Below are positions 1 to 6,054 of a stretch of 8,488 nucleotides of DNA, piece after piece. Location: contig CAIPFW010000209.1 of the NCBI GenBank assembly GCA_903864455.1, positions 1 through 8,488 of the forward strand, written 5' to 3'. The position numbers and the translations under genes are program-made. Source of the DNA: an uncultured Anaplasmataceae bacterium (lineage in GTDB: Bacteria > Pseudomonadota > Alphaproteobacteria > Rickettsiales > CAIPFW01). The notes below the pieces were generated by a model. The model worked only from the letters and a program-made list of their open reading frames with translations, was not told the origin of the DNA and ran no database searches. How positions within the stretch are numbered: the first letter of the stretch is position 1; every line of letters starts with the position of its first letter.

Positions 1-55
1 AACTATAGAATAAAATCAGAATTAATAAGATTAAGAATCCTATAAAAAAGGGCAT
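1..55 (-). CDS. N-terminus of a membrane or secreted protein, cut by window edge
   Basis: An ATG at 53-55 on the minus strand opens a frame that stays open to base 1, giving 18 residues beginning MPFFIGFLILLILILFYS. After the first proline this is an uninterrupted hydrophobic run, as in a signal anchor or first transmembrane helix. There is no Shine-Dalgarno, which is usual in this window, but a perfect TATAAT lies only a few bases upstream, so a leaderless or nearly leaderless transcript is possible. The gene is on the same strand as ccmG and the reductase, 163 bases downstream of the latter. Too little is present to name a family, and a chance ORF cannot be excluded. Confidence 0.4.
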   Translation of the reverse strand, partial: MPFFIGFLILLILILFYS

Positions 56-218
56 AAATATATTATATATAGTATATTTTTATCTTACTTTGTGTTTATT
101 TAGAAAGCGTTAATATTACATAATTGAATTCTTTAATCATTAGACTTCTTTGCTATCTGCACCAATTATAAATAATATGAATAATTTTTATTGTGATTGA
201 TGCATTGAAAATAAGAAC
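56..218. other. Intergenic spacer, no gene seen
   Basis: This AT-rich spacer lies between the end of the pteridine-reductase-like gene and the start of the truncated left-edge gene, both on the minus strand. I see no open frame of useful length, no tRNA-like fold and no GC-rich hairpin with a T-run that would terminate the upstream operon. Confidence 0.5.
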
Positions 219-971
219 CTAAATTTCAAAATCTCTACTGTTCAAATCACCCATAAAAATTTCTTTCATAATTTTTAATATCTCTAATATCTTTTCATTC
301 GAACTTTTTGTATTTATTTGATTTTGTTCGAAATATTCTGCATCATTTTTGTTTGGCAAAATCAAATTCATCATCAATCCAAAAATTCTGACGCTTTGAT
401 TATTCATACACTCTTTTTGCAAATATTGATGCAAGATGAACATCATATGTTTCGTCATCGAATAATAAAAATACTCTCCGTAATTCTTGATATTATCGTT
501 CGAACACCTTCTCGCATCAAGCATATTAAGAATTATCTTGTTTTTTTGAGAAAATTGTAAGAGTGAATCTTGTAAACATGATTCTTGGACTTGAGAATTC
601 ATAACAAATTTTGCTAATAGAAATGGTGCTGTCAAATGAATATTTGAATAATTCGTCAAATAGGAATCATCATCACTTGCAAAAGAATCTTTTTGAAAAA
701 TAGATGCATTATTAATTAATATATCGATTGAATTTAAACGCTCCTTCGAAAATTGAATTAAGGATAAAATTTCATTATACTTCGTCAAATCCGCTTGAAA
801 TAAAAAAATATTCGACCATTGATTTGAAAAGTTTTCTTTTAACCTCTCCGCTTCCCTTTGAGATTGATGGTAATGAATAATAATATTTTTTTTAAATTCA
901 AAGCACGAAATCATTTTTATAATCTCAGCCCCAATTCTTTTGGCCCCACCAGTGATTAAAATATTTCGCAT
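219..971 (-). CDS. Short-chain reductase, FolM / pteridine reductase type
   Basis: This is a 250-residue SDR-fold oxidoreductase. It starts with the nucleotide-binding motif TGGAKRIG (residues 7-14), the TGxxxRxG form that marks NADPH-dependent pteridine reductases (PTR1, FolM). It then has NNAS at 87-90, in place of the usual NNAG, and a catalytic trio Asp152, Tyr170, Lys174 in D-x17-YxxxK order. The family reduces dihydrobiopterin, dihydromonapterin or dihydrofolate, and can cover for a missing dihydrofolate reductase; activity here is inferred. One oddity is that the segment aligning with the conserved RVNxIxPG stretch reads RIFGLMMN (195-202), so the PG pair is replaced by Met-Asn. It starts 13 bases after the ccmG stop, suggesting co-transcription. 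No clear Shine-Dalgarno precedes the ATG. SDR membership is secure; the exact substrate is not. Confidence 0.8.
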   Translation of the reverse strand: MRNILITGGAKRIGAEIIKMISCFEFKKNIIIHYHQSQREAERLKENFSNQWSNIFLFQADLTKYNEILSLIQFSKERLNSIDILINNASIFQKDSFASDDDSYLTNYSNIHLTAPFLLAKFVMNSQVQESCLQDSLLQFSQKNKIILNMLDARRCSNDNIKNYGEYFYYSMTKHMMFILHQYLQKECMNNQSVRIFGLMMNLILPNKNDAEYFEQNQINTKSSNEKILEILKIMKEIFMGDLNSRDFEI

Positions 972-984
972 CTCAAATATAAAT

Positions 985-1530
985 TTATTTGAAAAATTTC
1001 AACATTTCGTTTGGATTGAATTGACCCGTACGATGAAAAATCACTTCACCTTTTTCATTTATAATAAACGTTTGAGGGATGACTCTTAATCCAAGCTTTT
1101 TACTTATTGAACCATATGGATCTATTCCAACATTTGTATATGGATTTCCACTTTTGAGCAATTCTTTCAATTCATCTGGGTCATCTTTCCATCCAATAGC
1201 ATAAATAGGTAGCTTTTCCTTCATTTTCAAAAATGACTCGTGCTCTTTCATACAATAACCGCACCAAGTTGCAAAAAAATGCAAAACATATTTTTTACCC
1301 AATAACTTGGTGGTATTTATATTTCCAGCACCCGAAATAAGAGAGGGATAAATGATTTCTCCGATTTGATTGTCGGATAAAATATTTTTCTTTGTAGAGT
1401 TTGTGTTCCCCTGAGAAAATAAAACCAAAATCAATGCGACAAATAATATTGGCAAGTATTTCAGAAGAAGCTTTGGCTTGGTGAGAATCTTAGAGTTCGA
1501 ATCTAAATTTGGATTACTATTTTCCGTCAT
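985..1530 (-). CDS. ccmG: CcmG/DsbE-type thioredoxin-like protein of cytochrome c maturation
   Basis: This is a 181-residue membrane-anchored thiol-disulfide oxidoreductase. One N-terminal membrane segment (about residues 21-40) would place the thioredoxin fold in the periplasm. The active site is WCGYC (Cys90, Cys93) followed by a conserved Glu, with the cis-proline loop at Val150-Ile-Pro-Gln-Thr. The stretch YAIGWKDD...LKSGNPY then GIDPYG closely follows the CcmG pattern (WKDD/YKDD, GNPY, D..G, P-x-TF-I). CcmG reduces apocytochrome c or its CcmH partner before haem attachment, so the organism probably uses System I maturation. I chose the ATG at 1528-1530: an upstream in-frame TTG at 1579-1581 would add 17 residues but coincides with a plausible -35 box. 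The pteridine-reductase-like gene follows 13 bases downstream. TlpA/ResA is the alternative name. Confidence 0.85.
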   Translation of the reverse strand: MTENSNPNLDSNSKILTKPKLLLKYLPILFVALILVLFSQGNTNSTKKNILSDNQIGEIIYPSLISGAGNINTTKLLGKKYVLHFFATWCGYCMKEHESFLKMKEKLPIYAIGWKDDPDELKELLKSGNPYTNVGIDPYGSISKKLGLRVIPQTFIINEKGEVIFHRTGQFNPNEMLKFFK

Positions 1531-1552
1531 TTTTATATTTTTATAATAAATA

Positions 1553-1581
1553 ATTTTATCTGAGATGAAAAACAAAAGCAA
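1553..1581 (-). promoter_or_regulatory. Candidate sigma-70 promoter of ccmG
   Basis: On the minus strand TTGCTT (1576-1581) is followed after exactly 17 bases by TAAAAT (1553-1558, five of six matches to TATAAT). Transcription would begin near 1546 and leave a leader of about 16 bases before the ATG at 1530. The -35 box is weak (three of six), so this is a moderate call; it also explains the TTG that could be mistaken for a start codon. Confidence 0.38.
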
Positions 1582-1637
1582 GATTTTATTTCAATAACAT
1601 AAAATGTATATAAAAAATATGGGTAAGATTAAATAAA

Positions 1638-1660
1638 AAATATTTTTATAAAAAATATTT
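1638..1660. repeat. Perfect 10-bp inverted repeat in the divergent spacer
   Basis: AAATATTTTT (1638-1647) and AAAAATATTT (1651-1660) are perfect reverse complements around a 3-base centre. A second perfect palindrome, TATTTG-A-CAAATA (1656-1668), overlaps its right arm and contains the TTGACA box of the downstream gene. All-A/T repeats arise by chance in such DNA, but the position over a -35 box between two divergent genes is what an operator would look like. Confidence 0.45.
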
Positions 1661-1687
1661 GACAAATAGAATATTTATAGTTAATAT
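1659..1687 (+). promoter_or_regulatory. Candidate sigma-70 promoter for the four-helix membrane protein
   Basis: A perfect TTGACA (1659-1664) is followed after 17 bases by TAATAT (1682-1687, four of six). Transcription would start near 1694, about 50 bases ahead of the ATG. A perfect TATAAT at 1693-1698 is an alternative -10, but it has no good -35 at normal spacing. Confidence 0.42.
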
Positions 1688-1743
1688 TGAAATATAATAA
1701 TTGATAATGTTTTTCAATTATAAAATTTTTTTTAAGGTAACTT

Positions 1744-2511
1744 ATGGATCAAGAACAACAAAAAAACACACCACTCAAATCTCTTAGTAAATTTTTAGGT
1801 GCAATTGCCTGTCTTTCATTTCTTGTATTGACGTGCAAATTTATACATTTATTTGCAAAAAGAAAAACAGACGCTTTACCATTTTTGATGAGTAAAGATT
1901 GGATGATAGCGGCAATTACTATATCTGCAATTTGTATTGTTTCAGCAATATTAGCAGCATTCATATCGGATGATAAAATTGCTGTAAAAGAGAAGACTAC
2001 AAAAGCACCATTGCCTGCAAGAATACTTGGCGCTCTTATTACTTCCGCAATTCCTATTGCAATTATCACTATGTTTTCTTTATTTTTACAAGATAAAATA
2101 CCATACGAAAAAGTTGCTTATTTTACAAAAGTGATAGCATTGATTGAGATCGTTGGACTGTCTTTGATTCCAGTAATCATTGTTTTAGTAGTAGCAGCTT
2201 GTTTTTTGTATGGTTTCTATTGTGTGAAAAGATCACAAAGTGCCGTTAAAGAAGACAATATCAAGATAAACATTGATAGTCTTTCAAATGATTCATTGAA
2301 TAATAACGATAATGCTCTTAAACCTGATAATTCAGAAAAATTCAATTCTGAATTAAATGTTAATGTATATTCAAAAAATACTTCTAACTTCGATAAAACC
2401 AATGATTCAGAAGTTGAAAAAAATGACTCAACGAACATCACTGTGAGTTCCGAAGATTTAAAAAATTTATTTAATAATAAACAAGCGAATGAAAACTTCG
2501 TTACTGTTTAA
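1744..2511 (+). CDS. Orphan membrane protein, four predicted helices and a polar tail
   Basis: This 255-residue protein belongs to no family I recognise. Four hydrophobic segments are visible at about 17-38, 54-75, 92-115 and 129-160, separated by short loops; the second loop is lysine-rich (KIAVKEKTTK) and the third helix follows a Pro-Ala-Arg. Residues 162-255 form a long hydrophilic tail rich in Asn, Ser, Asp and Lys, probably disordered. The basic residues after helix 4 (VKRSQS) and the basic second loop suggest both termini face the cytoplasm. The start is well supported: AAGG (1734-1737) sits six bases before the ATG, one of only two convincing Shine-Dalgarno sites here. The gene is divergent from ccmG and stands alone. 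Such low-complexity-tailed membrane proteins are common lineage-specific genes in Rickettsiales-like bacteria; no function is claimed. Confidence 0.75.
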   Translation: MDQEQQKNTPLKSLSKFLGAIACLSFLVLTCKFIHLFAKRKTDALPFLMSKDWMIAAITISAICIVSAILAAFISDDKIAVKEKTTKAPLPARILGALITSAIPIAIITMFSLFLQDKIPYEKVAYFTKVIALIEIVGLSLIPVIIVLVVAACFLYGFYCVKRSQSAVKEDNIKINIDSLSNDSLNNNDNALKPDNSEKFNSELNVNVYSKNTSNFDKTNDSEVEKNDSTNITVSSEDLKNLFNNKQANENFVTV

Positions 2512-2534
2512 ATTTTAAAAAAATTTTAATAAAC

Positions 2535-2849
2535 TTATTCCATTTTTCCGAAAATTTCAAAATCTACAACTTGTGTCGATTTTTGGACAAAGAAAAGCTC
2601 AGGTTTTTCAATATACACTATAAACTTTTCTTTAGCTCTAATAATCGATGACTTGCAAGATAACAAGCTTAGCGAAACTTCAAAAATGCTTGATTATGTC
2701 TTTATTGGCTTTAATTCTTTGTTTTCGCTAGCTTTGTGTAGTGCTGTTGAAGATGGGAGAGAACGAGGACTAGATTGATAAATCTTTTAGAAGTTGCTAT
2801 GCATATGAATGAACGAAAAAATCGATCGATGCAATTTAATATCGCACAT
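2535..2849 (-). pseudogene. Probable decayed gene remnant
   Basis: In the 419 bases between 2511 and 2931 no intact gene is found. One minus-strand frame contains three consecutive open segments separated only by single TAA codons: 20 residues from an ATG at 2849, 30 residues (2697-2786) and 52 residues ending at a stop at 2535. The last segment has protein-like composition and purine-rich first codon positions (for example KFIVYIEKPELFFVQKS and then VVDFEIFGKME). About four stops occur in this frame where a random AT-rich sequence would give roughly ten. I read this as the tail of a former gene broken by point mutations, but I cannot name the family. A competing plus-strand frame is open from 2533 to 2778 without a good start. 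Confidence 0.28.
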
Positions 2850-2930
2850 GATATGCGGTTAAAAAATCGCCTCAAGAGTATTTGATTTTTTGATTCTTCT
2901 AAAAGAAATAACTTTAAAAAACACTTTATC

Positions 2931-3674
2931 TCAAGGTATCAAATTAAAAACTTTTGCTATATTTTTCATAAAAGGATGACCCTCTATTCCGTCTTTCATT
3001 TCAGCAAAAGAGATAGGTGGTTTAAAATCCAAAGTGGATATTGCATTATTATACACTTTAGTAACTTTTATTTTCTTCAGATCTTCGAGAAATTGATCAT
3101 TACTCTGAATACGAGTACCAGCTTTGTTACTGCCCTCAAACACAAACGCAATAGTATCGAAATCTTTGGAGACACAATATTGCCTCTCTACAGAAACGAT
3201 TCGAGGGAGATTAAATCCATCATCTCTAGAAAAAGTAAGTGTGCAAATAGCTTTGCTTTCATCCGCCCTGTTTGAAGCTAAGCTCGTGTTTGGATAAATG
3301 TAAAGTCCTACTTTATTGCTTTGTGCACTTAGCTCAACTCCAAACCATGGTGAATATTTTTTAAATTCTTCATATCCTGTATTGAATAATGAAGTACAAA
3401 AAGCACCATATTGATCGTAATAAGGTCCGATAAGCAGACGTATATGAAAATAAGAATTATTAGCATCAGTATATTGATTATTCTTTTCAAATGCATAGCC
3501 ATAACTAAGCAGCATCGTTTGATAGCCATCTGCAATTGAAAATCCAACCAAATTTTGTAACATCGAACATCTTTGCTCGAGCTCTGTTATTTTTTCTTCT
3601 GTTTTCGAGTTCAGGTCATACGTTGTTAGATTCATTTCGATATCCATAAAATAATTTATTTCAAAGACAATCAT
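2931..3674 (-). CDS. Unrecognised soluble protein, 247 residues
   Basis: The frame is intact, with good codon bias for this genome, but I recognise no family. No transmembrane helix or signal peptide is apparent. After a possibly spurious hydrophobic N-terminus, residues about 20-40 (SKTEEKITELEQRCSML) could form a short coiled coil. The middle is rich in aromatic residues (GYQTMLLSYGYAF, HIRLLIGPYYDQYG, YSPWFGVEL), followed by alternating polar/hydrophobic stretches such as VGLYIYPN, AICTLTFSRDD and DTIAFVFEGS that suggest a mostly beta fold. The C-terminus (KPPISFAEMKDGIEGHPFMKNIAKVF) looks helical. The start is uncertain: ATG at 3674 is used, but ATGs at 3647 and 3635 would remove 9 or 13 residues, and none has a clear Shine-Dalgarno. 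The gene is divergent from dnaJ and upstream of the decayed stretch, so it may be an orphan accessory gene. Confidence 0.65.
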   Translation of the reverse strand: MIVFEINYFMDIEMNLTTYDLNSKTEEKITELEQRCSMLQNLVGFSIADGYQTMLLSYGYAFEKNNQYTDANNSYFHIRLLIGPYYDQYGAFCTSLFNTGYEEFKKYSPWFGVELSAQSNKVGLYIYPNTSLASNRADESKAICTLTFSRDDGFNLPRIVSVERQYCVSKDFDTIAFVFEGSNKAGTRIQSNDQFLEDLKKIKVTKVYNNAISTLDFKPPISFAEMKDGIEGHPFMKNIAKVFNLIP

Positions 3675-3776
3675 ATTTGAGAATTTTACAAAGCATGATC
3701 ACAAATTATTTTATTTTAATTAAAAAAATAACAAATATGATGGTTTAACGGGATTTTTTATTTAAGGGGAAATGCA

Positions 3777-3842
3777 ATGGGTTTATTGATTGACTTGAAA
3801 AGAATTTTTTTATTACTATATGTAATAAAAATAACAAATTAA
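3777..3842 (+). CDS. Candidate 21-residue leader peptide upstream of dnaJ
   Basis: An ATG at 3777-3779 opens a 21-codon frame, MGLLIDLKRIFLLLYVIKITN, that stops at 3840-3842, four bases before the dnaJ ATG. The strongest Shine-Dalgarno in the window, AAGGGGA (3764-3770), lies six bases upstream of this start, whereas dnaJ itself has only A/T before its ATG. Translating ribosomes could therefore terminate beside the dnaJ start and reinitiate. A possible TATGAT -10 box at 3736-3741 would include the leader in the mRNA, but its -35 is poor. The peptide is hydrophobic with two or three basic residues. A five-codon frame also starts at 3772. Conservation in relatives is untested, so this may be chance. 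Confidence 0.33.
   Translation: MGLLIDLKRIFLLLYVIKITN
3790..3821 (+). promoter_or_regulatory. Candidate dnaJ promoter with RpoH-like -35 element
   Basis: CTTGAAA (3794-3800) matches the sigma-32 (RpoH) -35 consensus exactly, and 13 bases later TACTATAT (3814-3821) partly matches the CCCCATNT -10 element. The same bases can be read as sigma-70, TTGACT (3790-3795) then an 18-base gap then TACTAT (3814-3819). Either would start transcription near 3826-3828, leaving about 20 bases before the dnaJ ATG and excluding the leader ORF. Heat-shock control is the known pattern for dnaJ in proteobacteria; its use here is inferred. Confidence 0.42.
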
Positions 3843-3846
3843 AAAA

Positions 3847-4989
3847 ATGGCAAAAAAAGATTTTTATTCGGTTTTAGGAGTATCAAAAACATCATCAGAG
3901 GATGAGATAAAAAAAGCTTATAGAAAATTAGCAATGAAATATCACCCAGACGTCAACAAAGAAGCTGGGGCGAGCGAAAAATTTAAAGAGGCATCAGAGG
4001 CTTATTCAATTTTAAGCGATAGCATTAAGAGAAAAAATTACGACCAATTCGGTTCTGAAGATGGCTCTGCGGGTGGCTTTTCATCAGGCTTTAGCGGAGG
4101 TGGTTCAGAAGGGTTTAATTTTGATAGTGATATATTTGGTGATCTATTTGGTGATTTTTTTGGTGGTGGTGGTCGTTCAAAAAAGCAACAACAAGCTGAA
4201 AGAGGTTCGGATTTAAGATACAAAACCGAGATGACATTAGAAGAAATGTTTAACGGAGCGGATATTAAAGTTGAATATTCCGCAAAAACAAAATGCGATC
4301 ATTGTAATGGATCAGGGGGTGAGAACGGTGCTCAACCAATAGAATGTAGTACTTGCCATGGATCGGGTTCAATTCGTCAGCAAAAAGGACCATTTATAAT
4401 GCAACAAACGTGCTATACGTGTGGAGGTTCTGGATCTACAATTAGCAAACCATGTCAAAAATGTCATGGGCGAGGAGTCAAAGACAAAGAGAGAAAGCTC
4501 ACGGTTTCAATTCCTTCAGGAATTGATGATGGAGAGAGAGTTAGAATTTCAGGGGAGGGTGAGCATGCACCAAGAAATGGTGAGAATGGAGATTTATATA
4601 TTGAGGTTTACGCAAAGCGACATAAATTCTTTAAAAGAAAAAAGAATGATTTATTCTGCGATGCTATGATTCCGTTTACAACGGCTGCTTTGGGTGGAAT
4701 TATAAAAATTCCATCAATTGATGGTAATGAAATCAGTATCACAGTCAATGCAGGAACACAAAATGGAGAAATCGTCAAAGTCAAAGAGCGTGGTATGAAA
4801 GTTTTACGCTCTTCACGTCGTGGTGATTTGCACGTAACAATTCAAGTTGAAGTTCCTGTGAATTTGAATGCAAAGCAAAAAGAATTGATGCAACAATTAG
4901 AAAAGGAATTGGGTAATGATTCAAATCCAAAATCTTCAGGTTTTTTCGCAAAAGTGAAAGATTTTTGGAGTGAGTTGAAGAAGGATTAA
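3847..4989 (+). CDS. dnaJ: Chaperone protein DnaJ (Hsp40, type I)
   Basis: This is a full-length 380-residue type I DnaJ, the co-chaperone that delivers unfolded clients to DnaK and stimulates its ATPase. The J domain occupies residues 4-70 with the HPD motif at 33-35. A Gly/Phe-rich linker follows (about 73-110, including FGDLFGDFFGGGG). The zinc-binding region has all four CxxCxGxG repeats: CDHCNGSG (150-157), CSTCHGSG (167-174), CYTCGGSG (189-196) and CQKCHGRG (203-210). The substrate-binding C-terminal domains and the dimerisation tail complete it. The start MAKKDFYSVLGV is canonical. No dnaK is next to it in this window, unlike the common dnaK-dnaJ order in alphaproteobacteria. A leader ORF ends four bases upstream, and the stop codon overlaps the stop of xerC on the other strand. 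Confidence 0.98.
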   Translation: MAKKDFYSVLGVSKTSSEDEIKKAYRKLAMKYHPDVNKEAGASEKFKEASEAYSILSDSIKRKNYDQFGSEDGSAGGFSSGFSGGGSEGFNFDSDIFGDLFGDFFGGGGRSKKQQQAERGSDLRYKTEMTLEEMFNGADIKVEYSAKTKCDHCNGSGGENGAQPIECSTCHGSGSIRQQKGPFIMQQTCYTCGGSGSTISKPCQKCHGRGVKDKERKLTVSIPSGIDDGERVRISGEGEHAPRNGENGDLYIEVYAKRHKFFKRKKNDLFCDAMIPFTTAALGGIIKIPSIDGNEISITVNAGTQNGEIVKVKERGMKVLRSSRRGDLHVTIQVEVPVNLNAKQKELMQQLEKELGNDSNPKSSGFFAKVKDFWSELKKD

Positions 4990-5912
4990 GCTCTTGGATG
5001 CGATGAATAATAAACCTCTCTCAAGGTTTTATCAGTAACATTTGTATAAATTTCTGTTGAGGAAAGGTTTGTGTGGCCCAATAATTCTTGCAATTCCTTC
5101 AAATTAATTCCATTCTCCAATAAATGAGTGGCGAAGCTATGCCTGAAGCTGTGAGCCGATGTTTTGTATGGCAAATTATACTTTGCAATAGAGCGCTTCA
5201 ATCTCATGGCAAAATTATTTCGAGTTAAGATGAGCCCACGTTTTGTAAAAAAAATATCTGTTAAATTTTTATAATTATTATTATCGATATACGGGCAATA
5301 TAAAATATATTCATTTAATGCATCTAAAATCATTGGCAATATCGGAACAACGCGCATTTTACCCCCTTTGCCAAGAATTGAAAGTATCATGTCGTTTTCA
5401 TTTAAATTTTGAAAATTGACTGATAGAGCTTCGCTGATTCTGAGCCCAGCTCCGTAAAGTAACAAAATCAACGCTTTATCGCAAAGTTCAACCCACTTAT
5501 CCTCGTTATTTTGCGAACCAAGATTCATTATTTCACTAAATTTTATATCTTCGGTTGAAATATCTCGAGGCAATCCATTCTTAAATTTTGGCGCTTTCAT
5601 AGATAAAACGGACTCACTGATATTGATTTTTTTAAAGAGAAAAAGATATTTTAAAAAATTCTTCAACCCAGATATTACTCGTGCATTCGCTCTTGGCGTG
5701 AAGTCACCTCGAGTCGCAACCCAAGCATTTACATGAGATGAGCGAAGGTCTGAGATTTCTTTCAATTCTGGAAAAAGATAATGATTGTTATTGATATAAT
5801 TTGAAAAAATCTCGAGATCTTTTTTATATGATGAAACTGTATTTTTACTATAATTTTTGTAATGAACGAGATGCTCAGACCACTCCTTTAGAATTTCATT
5901 GTCGATAATCAT
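4986..5912 (-). CDS. xerC: Tyrosine recombinase XerC
   Basis: This is a 308-residue site-specific recombinase that, with XerD, resolves chromosome dimers at dif near the terminus, under FtsK control in bacteria studied. The N-terminal SAM-like DNA-binding domain covers about residues 5-95. The catalytic domain has Arg158 in LLYGAGLRISEAL, Lys182 in the hairpin GKGGK, His254 and Arg257 in AHSFRHSFATHLL, His280 in LLGHTNLSS and the nucleophile Tyr289 in TEIYTNV. GAGLR together with the C-terminal VYYSSHPRA favours XerC over XerD. All catalytic residues are present, so it should be active. Its length is normal for the family and there is no sign of an integron or phage integrase context: no att repeats or tRNA nearby. 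The ATG has no Shine-Dalgarno. It converges on dnaJ with overlapping stop codons. Confidence 0.93.
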   Translation of the reverse strand: MIIDNEILKEWSEHLVHYKNYSKNTVSSYKKDLEIFSNYINNNHYLFPELKEISDLRSSHVNAWVATRGDFTPRANARVISGLKNFLKYLFLFKKINISESVLSMKAPKFKNGLPRDISTEDIKFSEIMNLGSQNNEDKWVELCDKALILLLYGAGLRISEALSVNFQNLNENDMILSILGKGGKMRVVPILPMILDALNEYILYCPYIDNNNYKNLTDIFFTKRGLILTRNNFAMRLKRSIAKYNLPYKTSAHSFRHSFATHLLENGINLKELQELLGHTNLSSTEIYTNVTDKTLREVYYSSHPRA

Positions 5913-6000
5913 TTTTTCAGAGTATTATGTAAATTTATTTCTCCATTGTATAGCAATAAATCGCTTAAAAAAAGAAATATACCAAAGATTATTTATCAAT

Positions 6001-6029
6001 TTGAAAAAATTATAATTTTTTTATATAAT
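6001..6029 (+). promoter_or_regulatory. Strong-looking sigma-70 promoter of the flavoprotein gene
   Basis: TTGAAA (6001-6006, five of six) is followed after 17 bases by a perfect TATAAT (6024-6029). Transcription would start near 6036 and leave a leader of about 19 bases before the TTG start codon. The spacer contains a perfect 18-bp A/T palindrome (6004-6021, AAAAAATTATAATTTTTT). This is the best sigma-70 match in the window. Confidence 0.55.
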
Positions 6030-6054
6030 TTAAGAAAAATTTTTATTAATAAAG

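Noticed and set aside
318..560. 80-residue plus-strand ORF
   Set aside because: It lies wholly antisense within the pteridine-reductase-like gene, whose motifs are clear; its composition is that of a shadow frame.
1531..1581. TTG-initiated N-terminal extension of ccmG (17 residues)
   Set aside because: The TTG coincides with a plausible -35 box, an ATG at 1530 gives a normal CcmG N-terminus, and the extra residues look like untranslated AT-rich DNA.
2533..2778. Open plus-strand frame of 81 codons
   Set aside because: There is no ATG near its start and no Shine-Dalgarno; first-codon positions are less purine-rich than in the opposing minus frame. It is kept only as an alternative to the pseudogene call.
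2821..2830. ATCGATCGAT palindrome
   Set aside because: It is a single 10-base palindrome with no partner nearby and no promoter at the right distance; chance is adequate.
4038..4223. Minus-strand proline-rich ORF inside dnaJ
   Set aside because: It is the antisense of the Gly/Phe-rich linker (glycine codons read as proline), a well-known artefact.
4986..5912. Possible phage or integron integrase, hence a mobile element
   Set aside because: The motifs (GAGLR, VYxxxHPRA) and normal length fit housekeeping XerC, and there is no tRNA, attachment repeat or cassette next to it.
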